A stretch of 64,000 nucleotides of DNA from Bagarius yarrelli (GCA_005784505.1 VCAZ01000038.1:1027898-1091897); one strand, 5' to 3'; shown: positions 11,291 through 33,610, numbered from the stretch's first letter. The notes: generated from the sequence alone by a model not told the origin. Made by a program: numbers and translations.

Positions 11291-12700
11291 ATGTTGACAG
11301 CCATAAATCATAATATTTGGAATGAACATTTTGATTGAATTACGTTTTTTGGTCCACAGAATATATAAATAAATATAAATACATTTACACCACTTCATTT
11401 AAGTAGTGATAACGAGATGTGAAAAGACGTTTAGCCAGAAGAACAGAAGATTTGTTGAACTAAATCACCTACCCTGCTATTAACACCATTTGACACCTTC
11501 CAGATGAACTTAAACACCATCTACACCCCAGACCTCCTCCTCCTCCTCCAACATTAGTGACTGATCCCACTAATAATTTCATGGCTAAATTAATCGAATC
11601 CCCATGGCCAGTAGTAGGAATTCCCAGAAGTGTGGATGTTATTATAAGAGAATGACAGCCTTCATCTGGAATAATATATATCTATAAAAAAAAAAGATGT
11701 GATAGTCAGGTTCCCCTATGCTTTAGTCCATATACTGTATCTTTCATTAAGATCTGTGCTAGCTTTGGCTACTCTAATTGGTAGCTGTTCTTTGCTAGGT
11801 ACAAACTAGGCAGTAGATGAAAATGTATAATTTACTAAATTAGGAGAAAAGTTATGTGGTTTTCGTATTTGCATGCAATGACTGTGAAGAATGCCAAAGA
11901 GCAGGAATTTGTTCCAAAAAAGGGCTTTACACTGGTCAGTGTTAAGTCCTACAGCCTGCAATATGTTCCTGTAATCAGCTGTTGTGCCTTTGTCATTAAT
12001 CAGCTAATTAGGTACAAACAATTTGCAAACAGATGTTGTGTCATACTGTATACTATCCTTAACCTCATGATGAAAGATTAGCGTGTCTGAAACAGTCACG
12101 TGGAGTAACTGGATGCCATACTACATCACATCGAAATTACCGTATGTAAACACTGCACACTATTCTAACCTATAATTAGAGCAAATGAAAGGGGTCTGGC
12201 TTTCAAAAGGATCTATGACCTCTGAGAAAATGCAGGAACCTTTAAATACGGCATCAAAAACTGTTCCTATAATCAGATCCATTTGGCAACCTGCTGTCAC
12301 GACATTTCTGTCTGTGGTAATAAAACAATAAGTGAAACCAATACTGTTGTGCTGAGATATATGTTACTATTACTAACAAAATATTTCGCATCAACACATC
12401 TAGGACGTAATGTGTAGCTAAGACACTTAGAAATTCCAGGGGTTATAGTAGAATATAAAGCCAAAGGTAAAGGACTGTTGGCTTCTAGAGAAAAGTTACA
12501 GTATCAACACAAAAACACACCCCAGTTACACCAAGGGGCATGTTAGAATCGGCAATTTACCAGTTTGTCTTCAGTCGTTTAAAGAGCAGGCAATTTGTGA
12601 ACTTGGGCTTGACACCAGGACCCTGGAACCATGAGAAAGCAATGCAGCACTAAAGTGCTTCCTACATTTAGACAGATTTATAGACAAAGGTTTGTTATAA
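11291..12700. other. Intergenic, no gene recognised
   Basis: A 75-codon open frame at 11854-12081 lacks family resemblance and splice context. I do not call it. Confidence 0.4.
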
Positions 12701-12955
12701 GGTCAGGATGGTGGCTTAGTTTTTAGCACTGTCGCCTCACGGCAAGAAACTCCCAGGTTTGTATCTCCTGCATGAAGTTTGCATGTTCTTCTTGTGTCGG
12801 TGTGGGTTTACTCCTGTTACTCCGGTTTCCTCCTACAGTCCAAAAACATGAATGGTAAATTGATTGGTTGTTTGTATGTAGCCCTTCGATGGACTGGCCA
12901 GATCCCCATGGTCTTGATTAGGAATAAGCGGGTCTAGATGATAAATGCATGGAGT
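12701..12955 (+). mobile_element. SINE family I copy, internally deleted
   Basis: Head 'ggtggcttagtttttagcac tgtcgcctcac', body 'tttgcatgttcttcttgtg' and 'cagtccaaaaacatga'. A deletion joins 'gatggactgg' directly to 'ccagatccccatgg'. Confidence 0.8.
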
Positions 12956-15289
12956 TTATTATAATGAGGTTTTTACCTGGCATTCTAGAATTAGTTTAGA
13001 AAAAAAGTACTTCAAATTTTCATGACACGATTTTAAAGAGCTTTTGTGTATTAAGTGTTGGGATCATTACACCCTCTTTAAAGGTGTGTGTAAGGTCAGC
13101 CATTAAATGCATTGACTACCACTCAACAATCCTGTGGCTACTACTGCATCTGTTAAATTCCTCAAAAAGCTAAACACCATGGCATGGCCCATTTATTTTG
13201 CTAACCTAGCACCCAAAATACATTAACAGTCTAGGAAAGTGGCTAAAAAATCTTTTTCCTCTGTGGTTTACAACTCTTTATTGTGGCCACCTTTGGCTGG
13301 CTTTTTCCTCGCAGCTTGCTGGCTGGTGAGACTGGATTACATAGCTTGATTTTTGAGCTTTAAATCCTCCACCCATGCCAACTACTGGCCAAAAGCTAGC
13401 CAACTACTGTGCAATGCTTGACTTACTCCGTGCCAATACAAACTTATCGTACGGTGCTTACCCTCTTTTACACTTCTAACCACTTTTAAATGCAACATCA
13501 TTATGTGTTCACCACTGATAAGAACCAAAACCAGCTGTCAAAGAAATGGAAACTTTGGAGTTCTGGGAAAGTAAAACATATAAGCAACGATTACCTCATC
13601 ATCCAAATGTATATACAGTATAAATAATGCAATTTATAAATCCAAATGTATATATTGTTTTAAATTCCCTTTATGCTTTTAGCTTTTATTTATTAATGTT
13701 CCATTTCGGAGGGCTTTGACTTGTGCTGGGTTCAAAAAGGGAGCAGCCGTAAATTGGCATAAGCCGTACAAGTATTTGACACATTCGAACACTCTTGTCC
13801 AGACGCTCTAAACACCACATTACCGTGCGCTTAGTCTTTCTCAGTGGTTGACTTAGTCGTTCTTTCCTCAAAAACCACACCTCCAACAGACTGGAGAACA
13901 ATATTGTGGTTTTAATGGAGACCTTCTCTGTGTGACTGCTGGTTCACACACAGCAAAGCAAAGCAAACCCCAAGAACAGCTTGAGTCAGATTTCTGTTAA
14001 GGTACGAATGGAGGGCCGTGTGTTTCGTTCAGCAGCCTGGTAGAACGTTCAGATGCTTGTTCTTTAGCTTTCCAAACTTTATCAATATATCGTGATTTTT
14101 TAAAATTCTTTTTTATGGCGTTGTCTTTCTTAACATGTTGTCACCTAAAACGACAGAATATTTCCACTTTTACCGCTCAATCAATGAACAAAACCCGTAG
14201 GCCTGCTTGTAAAGCAAATTTACCTGAGAAAGAGAAAATTATTAAATAAAAAGCTCCAAGAATTACAAAATAAAATGATTTGTGGTTAAAAAAAGACCAG
14301 AACTGTATCATAATCAATAATCCAAGCGTTCTGGGTGTCCTCGTCTATAGACTCACTTTGTAGAGCACTAGGGTCGAATGTGCCGTACCTCGGGAATAAG
14401 GGTGTGGACAAGTGTCAGTAAATCAGATGATCAGATGAGGCCCAGATGTGGTTTGGTGGGTTTGGGACTCCAGCCCGAGACATGGAGGGTTGCTAATTCA
14501 AGAGCCAGGTGGGTTGCAGATGGCGTTTGAAATCCCTGTTAGAAGGCTGCAGGTGTCAGACTTGCTGGCCTTCTGCTTTGCTGCAGTCGCACCCTCTGTG
14601 AGGAAAAAGTCAAAAGAAGGTGAAAAGCTTGGAAAATCTGAACACACAGTTCAAAAAAAAATCTGGTTTACTGATTGTCTAGTACTATTGTGTGTTTAGG
14701 ATTTATACATGTTTTCTTAGCCCACTTAACAAATCCCTAATCATACAACCCATGCATTGAAAGTATGTGTCACTTCCTTATCCACATCCATGCCACAACA
14801 CTTGCTGGTCACCCTGGAAACGTCAACATCGAGGAAAAGAAGTGATGAAGAAGAAAAAGAAGCCAAACACTAGTTAAGCACACTGGTGAGACCAGAGATC
14901 AGCAGACAATAAAGTGGAAACAGTCTGTAAACCGCCAGCATGATCAGCTGTCCTAACACAATATGACTGCGCAACCCTTTACAGCAGCTTGGTTAAGCTA
15001 AAGCTGCCATTGTTGACTTACTTCCTTGTCATTCAACAGAGTAACATGTATCAGCGCTACTTCTCATATTTTTGTGGAAACCTGATCAGTGAGCGATGAA
15101 ACCATTGTAAAGGAATGGATTGCTCTTTTGTTCTGTTCTGTTTCCTGGCACTTGGGAGATCAAGTTTTTAAGTTTTGATTCCAGTAATTCAGCTAACACA
15201 ACGTGTTAATCAAAGTTTTCATCTGTGAAAAGATTTCAGTGATGTTCTTCAACAGTTGAGAGCTCAGACAAAATATTCAAAAAGACTGA
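12956..15289. other. Intergenic, no gene recognised
   Basis: AT-rich unique-looking DNA. Open frames of 71-83 codons (minus 13686-13901; plus 14448-14699) show no family similarity. Confidence 0.4.
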
Positions 15290-15640
15290 ATCCTGTATAC
15301 CCACATGAAAAGATAGCTTAGTATACTTCAGGACTGTAGTAAATTGTAGTATTCTGTAGTATATTTAGTTAGTATTTAGTACATCTTGCTGTAGCATACT
15401 ATAGTATTAACTGTAGAGAATTAATAACTGTAGTATAAACTGTAGTAAACTTTACAAGCTAATAGAAAAGACTAGAAGACTGTGTTATACTGTATCATAT
15501 TAAAGTATTTATGAAAGTATTTAGTTTGTTATAGTATTTACACTTCGTTAAGATATACATCAAACTATAGAAAGAACTGTAGTGAACTCTTAAACAATAT
15601 TTTATCATTTTAAAAACTAAACAATTTCAATAAGAGCGGC
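15290..15640. repeat. Degenerate 'ctgtagtaaa' repeat, left part
   Basis: Irregular array of 'actgtagta', 'tagtatact' and 'tatagta' words, many self-complementary. Continues after a SINE at 16080-16280. Confidence 0.55.
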
Positions 15641-15714
15641 ACCAAAAAAAAGCAATAAAAATGAACAGTTTGTTAACAATGTTAATTGATTTGCTAATTT
15701 TTTTTGCACTGTGA

Positions 15715-16070
15715 AAGTGCAAGAAGGTTCCAGGTTCGTATCCCCTACAGGGGTCTTTCTGTGTGGAGTTTACATGTTCTCCCCGTGCTTGCATGGGTTT
15801 ACTCCGGGTTCTCCGGTTTCCTCTAACAGTTCAAAAACATGTATATTTGATTGATTGGTGATTCTAAATTGCCCATAGGAGTGTGTGTGTGAGTGTGTGT
15901 GTGGTTGTTTGTCTGTATGTGGCCCTGTGATGGACTGGTGACCTGTCCAGGATGACCCCTGCTTTTCACCCAATGACAGGTGGTATAGACTCCAGCAGAT
16001 CCCCAGGACCCTGATTAGAAATAAATGGGTATAGACAATAGATGGATGGAGGGATGGATAAATGGATGAA
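15715..16070 (+). mobile_element. SINE family I copy inserted in the ctgtagta repeat
   Basis: 'ggttccaggttcgtatcccc' head remnant, body from 'ctgtgtggagtttacatgtt' to 'ctgattagaaataaatgg', then GGAT-rich end. Confidence 0.85.
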
Positions 16071-16079
16071 TGTTAATCT

Positions 16080-16280
16080 AGTAATAAATCTAGAAATTAT
16101 TTATAGAGTTATTATAAAAAGTGTATTAGAATTACCACAACACAATTAAAATTTACTATAGTGTATTTACTCGGTTCAAAATCACTACACACTGTTTTTA
16201 ACACAGAAAATTTTACTCCATGTTCTGTAGTAAAGTTACTGTATTTTGTAGTATATTTTAATATAAGTATGTACAAGACT
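16080..16280. repeat. Degenerate 'ctgtagtaaa' repeat, right part
   Basis: 'tttactatagtgtatttac', 'tctgtagtaaagttactgta' and 'tttgtagtatatttt' continue the pattern seen before the SINE. Confidence 0.5.
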
Positions 16281-16974
16281 TTCGAAACTTGACCGAATAT
16301 GAAGTATTACTTAAGATGATTATGACAAACACCCGTAAATGCAGAATTGCATAATTAATGTTAAATTCAATACCATTTAAAACTGATTTCAGTTCAGAGG
16401 AGCCTGGTGATGGTCCTGATCCAGCTGGAGGTCTCCATCCATGGCTTTTTCCTTCTTCAAGCAGACATTATTTAGTAGGACAGCTAATGGTTTTACCGTG
16501 AAGCCATATGATAAAGGTATTACTCTTCTATTAGCTGTAAACCAAAAGAAAACAAATATTGGGATGCAAACATAACCTATGACTTACACAGTGTTCATTT
16601 ACTGCCTTTATTATCATGGTTACTGCCTTATGATGTGTTGTGGTTGTTCAAAATTTCCATGATTGTTGAAGACACTCTTACTGGTGTCTTTATTTTCACA
16701 CATGGTGAATGAAGTATCATTAATTTCTCCCCACCCAGACATCGTTTATTTTGCTTTTGAGGACGAATATAAGCAGAGATGGAGTATAAATAAAGTCATC
16801 CCTTCTTCATTCTCTTCCCTTTGGATACTTACTGCACCTTACAACACGATCTAAACTTATACACAGTCTGCATCTTTTACCTCCGTGTAGATGTAAATAA
16901 TGTTCACGGTATGAAGCTTATTTATTGTTCAAAAACACCTTCCCTACTTTATGTTTGGAATGAAGATGTCAACT

Positions 16975-17095
16975 ATTGGGGAAAGTGGTAGTGCAGTGGC
17001 TAAGGTGTTGGACTGCTAATAGGAAGCTCAGGGTTTGATTTCCAGCACCACCAAGCTGCCACATTAAGTGTAATGTTCAATCCTGTAACATGAAA
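16975..17095 (+). mobile_element. SINE family II, 5' half
   Basis: 'ggtagtgcagtggctaaggt gttggactgc' A-box region and 'cagggtttgatttccagcac' B-box region, then truncated. Confidence 0.75.
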
Positions 17096-17990
17096 AAAAA
17101 AATCTAACATCAAAGGGACCGTGGCTCAATCTACAGGCCGGCATTTCTTCTCCTAATGGCGTAGTTACTAAGAGCAAACTTTGATATCACTTGCATGCAC
17201 TGGTATCGCCGACTCTGCTGTAACTAAACTATAAGAAACACAGAGTTCTTCATACCAATAAACACCCAGCAGGGGATAATCATACCTAAACGCCAGACGG
17301 AACGATGAGAGGGCAAACCAAGAAGAGGGGAAGCCAAAAACCATCAGTACCTTCTCACCAAAATAAGGGCCTTTAAATAATGTGTCTACTCTCACCTCAT
17401 TGAGCTGTCAATTACTTTCCCTTGGCCAAAAGATGAAATTTTCTACCCTGCCACATTTAAACCCAAACAAACAGTATAAAGCTAACAGGCAAGAGGTTTC
17501 TTAATCACCTGCGCAGATTGGTGACTCAGGGCTTCGGTGAACACAAAGTTTCCAGTATGTGTTCCATCTTCAAGAAGTGGCATGGATGATGTATTCTCCA
17601 TCCAGACGTTTGAGCATGCGGGGAATGAAAGGTACCACGACACAACAGCCACTCGAGCAGGCAGCTCGGAACCTGGAAATGTCATTAAAATAGACTTATG
17701 TCTTAAACACAGAAACACTAATTAATTCAGTCGTATACATTATCCAGAATCATGTGGTGGGTATCATAGGCAATATGACCTTTTAAAGAATCATAAAAAA
17801 AACTTGATTCCTTACCAAGTGCTCTATATGAGGTGATTCACATATCACATCTAAAAACACTAGCCGCACTGTTTCTACTAAAAAACAACAACAATATGAC
17901 GAACTACTCCTCTATTATACTGCTGATGTTTCAGTGTATCGAAAAAGGTGAGGAAGCTGATTAGTTGGTTTATGTCACATGACCAACAGT
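17096..17990. other. Intergenic, no gene recognised
   Basis: Several overlapping open frames of 62-78 codons, none with family similarity. Confidence 0.4.
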
Positions 17991-18009
17991 GTCCTGGCAT
18001 CTGCCTACA

Positions 18010-18370
18010 TTTTACTAATTCATTTATTCATCTTCTATATCCGCTTATTCTCTAATTCGATTGGTCTTGGGGATCTGATGGAGTCTATCCCAGCCATCTC
18101 TGAAAGAGCGAAAGGCAGGAGGGGGACACCATGGACAGGTCACCAGTCCATCACAGGGCCAAACACATACACACTCACACTCACTCCTAAGAGCAATTTT
18201 GAATAGCCAATCAATCTAACATACATGTTTTTGGACTGTGGGAGGAAACTGGAGTACCCAAAGTAAACCTACGCAAGCACAGGGAGAACATGCAAACTCC
18301 ACACAGAAAAGCCTCTGCCCGGAAATTTGAACCCAGGACCTTATGGTTTTGAGGCAACTGATTCTAGCGT
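18010..18370 (-). mobile_element. SINE family I copy, minus strand
   Basis: Reads '(c)attcatcttctatatccgc', 'ggagtctatcccagcc', 'ggacaggtcaccagtccatc', 'catgtttttggactgtggga', 'gggagaacatgcaaactcca', ending at a decayed head. Confidence 0.85.
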
Positions 18371-18779
18371 AACACAAAGGAAAAATTAAGCTTGTGGGAC
18401 AATTGGCCTATTGCACCACTGATGCTGTGATGTGGGTTTCTTTCGCCAGTACAGTAAAAGATGTTTGCCCAGACTTGCCTTTATGAGCTGTTTGTGCTTA
18501 AGAGTATAAATATTTTGATCAGGACTCAGTTACTATTATGATAGAAACGAGTGCTTTTTTTTGCAGACCAGGTTAATGGACATGCTGGAAACTGGAAAAC
18601 AGGAAATACCAAACAGTCAGATAACTTTGTCCAGAGAGCTACTGTAAAAAAAAGATGGTAACTAGTAAGACCTGATTTTACTATATTTAATTTATTGCTG
18701 TATATATGTTAAATTAAACTCAGATATAGTATCCAATTCCCTAAACTTTATTTAAAATATCATCACAAACCTTTAGGCT

Positions 18780-19910
18780 AAAACCTAAATTCCAGAAAAA
18801 TGTGAACATTTTTTTTTAGATTTTAATAAAATGAAAACTAAAAGACTTTTAAATTACACGAGCCAATATTTCATTCACAATAGAACATAGATAACAGAAA
18901 TTTTTATCCACAAAATGAGCTCAATTTAAATTTGATGCTGGCTATAGGTCTCAGAATAGTTGGGCATGATTGTCATGGCGTAGCATCTTCTTTTTAAAAC
19001 AGTTTAAAGACGTCTGGACATCAAGATTTTAAAGTTTAAGTGTTGGAATTTGGTCCTATTCTTTTCTAATTCAGGTTTCCAGCTTCTGAAGAGTTTATAG
19101 TCGTCTTTGATGCATTTTTCGTTTAATAATGCGTCAAATGTTCTCTACAGGTGAAAGATCTGGACTGCAGGCAGGTTAATTCAGCACCCGGACTCTTCTA
19201 CTACAAAGTCGTGCTGTTGTAATAGCTGCAGTATGTGGTTTTACATTTGTCCTGCTGAAATACGTACGATATTTACCGAAATAGACGTCATCTAGAGGGA
19301 AGCATATGTAATGCACAGTATTCATTCACAGTATGTACTTATGCACCTCCATATCATCAGAGATGCTGGCTCCGGAATTAAACACTGATAACATGCTGGG
19401 TCTTCCTCGGCTTTAGTTCAGAGGACACCGCAACTGTAACATCCAACAAAAATGTTAAATTTGGACTTGTCTGACCATTAAACACTTTTCTATTTTAAAT
19501 CAGTTTATTTTAAATGAGTTTTTTTTGTCCCACAGGACATGGCGGCACTTCTGGACCATGTTCCCATATGGCTTCATTTTTAAATGAGAGAAGCTTTAGT
19601 TGGTATCTGCCATGATGTCACAGCGAATTGTGTTTACTGTCAGTGGCTTTGACATGCCAATTTAATGCCAATGAGTGATGCAGTGTCATCTGAGGGTCTG
19701 AAGACCACAGACATCCAAAAAGGTTTCCATCCTTGTCCCTTACACACAGAGACTTCTTCAGAATCTTTTCATGCTGTTATGTACTGTAGTATTTGCAATT
19801 TGATGTTTAAAAACATTGTTTTTAAAGTATTCCACAATCTTTTTCTGCACTCTTTCACCGATTGAAGAGCTTCTGCCCATCTTTACTTTTGGGAGACTCT
19901 GACTCTCTAA
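18780..19910. mobile_element. Old dispersed DNA-element remnant (family not named)
   Basis: The layout resembles a repeat I recognise from many fish genomes: 'gatctggactgcaggcaggt', 'cacccggactcttctactac', 'gtcctgctgaaatac', then 'gatgcagtgtcatctgaggg' and 'ccatccttgtcc'. Frames are broken throughout. The name and exact ends are not established. Confidence 0.5.
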
Positions 19911-20644
19911 CACATCTGTTTTGCAGTCTGTTTATTAGCTTGCAATAACACACAAGGTTTATGTCACATACTATCAAACGGTATTGGAAATGGTATTTGG
20001 TTGATATGCAGTTTCAGACTGATACCTTATACAAGTATCGATGCAAAAGTTTTAAGCAAAAGGCTGCATTTTCCTTCCCCAGAATTACTTCCTAACCCTG
20101 CCATCCCACTAGAAATGTAGTACATACCATAGCACTGATTTGTATACGCTCACATTTGCCATGATTCATATCTTTCCTTGTGTCTGGCAGCAATAGTCAT
20201 GCAGGTCTCTTGCAGATGTTCTGTCCTGGCGGATATCACTGGCTAAAAATCAAATACCAGGTTCATAAAGGTGTGGAAACCCCAATCTGTGCTGAAGATG
20301 GCTAGCTGGGTGGCCCACATAAAGGTTTAGTGGTCCATCAATTTTTTTGGATTTACATCTGAGATACAGAAGAAGATTCAGACCTTCCGTTGGCTTCAGC
20401 TGCAAGCAGGATACCTGGGTTATCTTTTGCATCCCAGGTTCAGTATTAATCATAGTGGGGATCTAGACTTTTAATATTTTGCTAGTGGAGGGAGACATCA
20501 AATGCGAGTTCCCTTTTTCTATGCTTAAAAATGATTTTGATACAGGATTGTAAGGAATTGTAAGAGGTCTGGACCATCACTAGATAAAGTTCATTTACAA
20601 CATTATTATTATCATATCTACAGCATGATATTGATTAATAAACA

Positions 20645-20880
20645 TATACAGATGCACAAAGCTGGAAAAGCTGAAATCTGTGGCAGAGCGACAGGTGCTG
20701 AACAGACTCCTGCTAATCATATACAAGTCACCGCATCCACTGCACAGCATCATCTACAGGCAGAGGTGCAGTTTCAGTGACAGGCTGCACTTACTGGACC
20801 TCTCCGCTGACAGACTGAGCAGGTCGTTACTCCCCCACGCCATCTGGGGGTGTGGTGGGTGGGTAAGAGGGATGGGGTGG
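20645..20880 (+). mobile_element. LINE reverse-transcriptase ORF C-terminal remnant
   Basis: Open in one frame: 'AERQVLNRLLLIIYKSPHPL', then RQRCSFSDRLHLLDLSADR, then SLLPHAIW. This follows the pattern HPL...FS.RL......R...SFLP.AI typical of the last residues of CR1/L2-group LINE ORF2. 5'-truncated, no catalytic core. Confidence 0.6.
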
Positions 20881-21307
20881 CAGAGTCAGTGCTGACATTC
20901 CTCACTGTCCTTGTTTACACTTTATAAAAGCTATTGCAATCTACAATAATCGAGTTCTGTTGTTAGGTTGGTTTGCTCAGTCAGGGTATTACAGTTAAAT
21001 GACTGATGTGGGCTACATGGACTACTTTTGGTACTTTGGTACTTTTCTGGCTTGAATGTGGTAGTTACCTTGCTGTCTATCGGATGCTCAGAGACACTCA
21101 GAGTTCATTAGCAACATGTTACATTGACCTCCGAAGATAAAGGAGGTCTTATGCTTTTGAAATAAACACCAGGGTGAAAAAATGTCATGTCAAAATTTTC
21201 ATTTCTGGGTGAAATATCCCCTTAAATACTATTATTTTGCTCAGGACTTTTAACCAAAAAAAAAATTGATTTGTACAGAGCTTTTAAAACTCGAGTTAAA
21301 ACTCTAG

Positions 21308-21391
<84 letters not shown>

Positions 21392-21413
21392 GTCTGTCTG
21401 TCTGTCTGTTTAT
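21308..21413. repeat. (TCTA)n(TCTG)n microsatellite
   Basis: About 21 TCTA followed by about 5 TCTG units. Confidence 0.97.
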
Positions 21414-22300
21414 CTGCACATAGTGACTGAAATTTAACTTGACAAAAAAAATCTAACATCCACATACACGTACTGGAAGCAGTGCAGCAGGAGAAACATT
21501 ACGAAATGAAGAGAACAAACTGTTGGGAAGAAATTAATACAGTTTAATGGAACAAATCTAAGAATTTAGGTTGTAAATGTCGGTCAGATTCTGATAGGGT
21601 TTAGCAGCAGAGAAGGACTTACTGACCCTGATAGCCCACCACTGCTGTACTACTTGAACTTCAGAACAACTGAATAAATTTTGAAAATTAAATGAAATTT
21701 GTAAGATTTATTAAAAAGGAGATTACAGAGATGTTTAAGATCATTGTTATTTAGAGTAGATCATAAAGTTTTAGTTATACAATGTGTGAGAATTAATTAT
21801 TTTTTCAGAAGTCGTGTAGTGACACCTACTGGTTGAACTATGTAATGCATAAGTGATGTCTCAACATTGACTTACTATAAGGCATTTTATTAAGCTAATG
21901 ATAGAAGTAAATTATACCACCGTTACAAAACTATAATTATTCTGCAGGTTTATTTTAAAATTTATTTTAACTACTAACTGTACATTTTAAATACTAATAT
22001 GATATAATTATATGTATAAGTATGTGCGTCTGTATGCACGTATTTGCTTGGTTTATTGACGTAACTGGGGAATTTTATTGTCAAACGTTTGCTTTAAAAG
22101 TGTTTTAATGATAAAAACCGTTTATATTCTGGTAGAACGTATTTATTTATATTTTATTTTATTCACAACGCTACGATTAAAATGATATACAGTATGTGTT
22201 CGCTGCAGACTTAATCAACAGAGTACCGAACTGCTTCCGGGTTCCATGGCGAGGATTAGCAGTCGATAGCAGAGAACATGATTGCCGTATAAGTCTGATT

Positions 22301-31035
<8,735 letters not shown>

Positions 31036-31174
31036 TATTTGATCGGCTTGAGCTACATTTTTATGGTATGTATAGATTTTTTTTTTTTCAATTTTTGGTG
31101 ATTTGATACGTCGGTCGTTAGGAATAATATTTCCTCACACTCATAATCCCACTTTTGAAAAGAACGATTTCTGG

Positions 31175-31370
31175 CGAAATGGTGGCTTGGTGGTTAAGGT
31201 GTTGGACTTCTGACCGGATGATCATGGGTTTGATTCCCAGCACCACCAGGCTGCCGCCGCTGGGTTCCCTGAGCAAGACCCTTAACCCTTAGTCTGCTAA
31301 AGGAGATAAATGTGAGTCGGTCGGTCGGATAAAGGCGTCTACCAAATGCCAGAAATTTAAATAAAAATGT
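31175..31370 (+). mobile_element. SINE family II copy in zdhhc15 3' flank
   Basis: Head 'ggtggcttggtggttaaggt gttggact', 'gggtttgattcccagcacca', tail 'ataaaggcgtctaccaaatg'. It supplies the first AATAAA downstream of zdhhc15. Confidence 0.85.
31360..31365 (+). terminator. Candidate zdhhc15 poly(A) signal (SINE-derived)
   Basis: First AATAAA after the zdhhc15 stop (325 bp downstream), within the 3' end of a SINE copy. Others follow at 31689-31694 and 32826-32831. Which one is used cannot be told from sequence. Confidence 0.3.
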
Positions 31371-32999
31371 CATGTTTTCAGCTGCTTTAGGCTTGAATTG
31401 TATAACGGCTAAAAGGTAGTTCATTAACACACCCGTTTAGGGGGGAAAAATGTATTATTTACGAACACTCGTAAGAGTCTGACAATTAGCTGAACATTTT
31501 AAAATATTTATCTAAATGTGGCAATAATATTGCGCTCTACAAAACCTCTATGAAGAGACTCCTCCCCCTATCAGCCAATCACTGTATGCATAGATAGTTA
31601 GCATGCTGACATCATCCATAGCAATGAGATTGACCCCCCCCGCCCCTCTCTCTGTTTCTTAGTCAAAATTTTACTCAACATCTTTGTAAATAAAACGTTT
31701 CCTCCTGATATTAGTGTTCAGATTTAATGTTTATACGGGTCCTGATCTTGGAAGAAGAGACGGCATTAAAAATACAGGAAGACTCCAGAAAAAAAAAAAA
31801 GAGTAAACTAGTTGGAGGAAATGGCATTGACCTCTTGTATTTTTATTTATTTATTTATTTTTTGACTTTGTATGTTCCGGATTATCATCACAAACACCTT
31901 TATCTTCTTCGGGAATCATCAAGGACAATCACAAACTATTCCCAGGGGCTGAGATTCACTTTGTGTGCAAGATAATAATGAGTTTATTGACCTTGCATTT
32001 TCTACTGTACTACGTTTCAGCTCATAGATTTATCTTACAGTAAGTTTTTTTTTTTTTTTTTTTTTCCCCCCCCCCCCCTTCATTATCGGTGGTAGCTGGT
32101 AGGACGAAAGCTGCAGGAGGGGGGAAAAAAAGGTGGTCACTCGCATGTCCTGCGAGTCTGATGTCTCTCCAAGCCTTAACTATTCATCAAAGACTGTAAA
32201 GACTCGACTGTATAATCACTGTGGTGCAGTGAATCTTACATTATATTTAAGTATTTAAATTGTAGGGTTTTTTTTTTTTTTTTTTTTTTTTACGATATAT
32301 GTTACAAACCAAAGTGTTTTCATCATGTGTAATTATCGTGCTCGTTTCACGGCATTCCGAGTCCATGGTTTGCAGATATGACTCCTGATTCGGCTTAACC
32401 AGACTCATGAGCTGAATCCCGGTGAGATCAGGAAGCAGGGCAGGTTTCCAGACGAATGCGGAAGCATGCGGTTGCTGCAGCTCACCCGCGTCTTGCCGCT
32501 TCTTTTATTAAAGAGAAATTATTTTGTACAGTAATCTCCTAACTAGCCGATACCGACTGTACTTCACATCAGCGTCCTGTCCTTGGTTTTTTTTCTACTT
32601 TACGGAAATGTTGTAATGTGTAACTGTGGTTTTGTCATCTGATCCTTGCTGATGAGTCATAATGATGATGTAATATTCCATGTGACCTGTCTTCAACCTC
32701 GTGAACACATCTGGCGTAATGCATTAATGGCGCACCAGTTCAGACTACACATTAAAACAAACTTATATCCCAGCACTAAACAAACAGAAGATTTATTCGA
32801 TATCGCTTTTTAATTCGTGACCGTGAATAAACTTTTGTAGCAGATGAAAAAATGGGGACCGTTTCAATAAAAAAAGAAAGGGATTTATTATGCAGTAGGG
32901 CATAACTTTAACGCACGCTTTACACTTATAATATTACTGTAGTATTACCCCCCCTTAACACTGGAGTAATACTACAGTAATATTAATTATTCTTTTTTT
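31371..32999. other. Intergenic between zdhhc15 and uprt
   Basis: No exon seen. Contains T/C homopolymers at about 32046-32079 and a T run at 32266-32291, plus scattered AATAAA. Part may be zdhhc15 3' UTR. Confidence 0.4.
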
Positions 33000-33165
33000 T
33001 AAGTTACATTTTTCAGGTATTTTGCCTTTATTGATAGGACAGAACAGAGATGAAACAGGAAAAGGGGGCGGGGGTGGTTTGGGACCGGAAATTGAACCGT
33101 GGTCGCCAGAGCGCAACGTAAGTGCTGGTGCCTTGACCCACTACACCACGGCACCGACTATACAG
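33000..33165 (-). mobile_element. Probable tRNA-headed SINE, minus strand
   Basis: 'cctttattgataggacagaa' body and 'gaaccgtggtcgccagag ... ccactacaccacggcacc' reading as a reversed tRNA-like head. A third SINE type, distinct from I and II. Confidence 0.5.
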
Positions 33166-33214
33166 TAATATTAATTAATGAAACAAGATTTTTATTGCGG
33201 AATGAAGCAACCAA

Positions 33215-33480
33215 CCATCCAACCAACCAACCAACCGTCCATCCATCCATTCAACCAATCAATCATCTATCCATCCATCCATCCAATCAATCATCTATCC
33301 ATCCATCCATCCATCCAACCATCCATGCATTTATCTACCATTCAATCAACCAACCGTGCATCCATCCATCCATCCACTCAACCAACTAACCAACCGTCCA
33401 TATATATATCTATCCATCCATTCAACCAACCGTCCATCCATCCATCCATCCATCCATCCATCCATCCATCATTCATCCAT
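33215..33480. repeat. (CATC)/(CAAC) array
   Basis: About 265 bp of CATC, CAAC and CAAT tetramers, adjoining the 3' end of a minus-strand SINE. Confidence 0.95.
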
Positions 33481-33610
33481 CCGAGCAGTTGAGGGTTGAG
33501 GGACCTTGCTCAGGGGCCCAACAGTTGTAAAATAGTGGTGTTAGGAATTAAATCCAGGATCTTATGATCAGCAGCCCAACCCTTTACCCACTGAGCTACT
33601 ACTTCCTCTC
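33481..33610 (-). mobile_element. SINE family II copy, minus strand
   Basis: 'gttgagggaccttgctcagg ggcccaac', 'gaattaaatccaggatctt', 'cccactgagctactacttcc'. The adjoining CATC array is its expanded tail. Confidence 0.75.

Noticed and set aside
11854..12081. 75-codon plus-strand ORF as a small gene
   Set aside because: No recognisable domain, no splice or promoter support, and this length is expected by chance in AT-rich DNA of this extent.
20680..20895. Stand-alone 71-aa gene
   Set aside because: It matches the terminal segment pattern of LINE ORF2 and starts and ends without gene signals.
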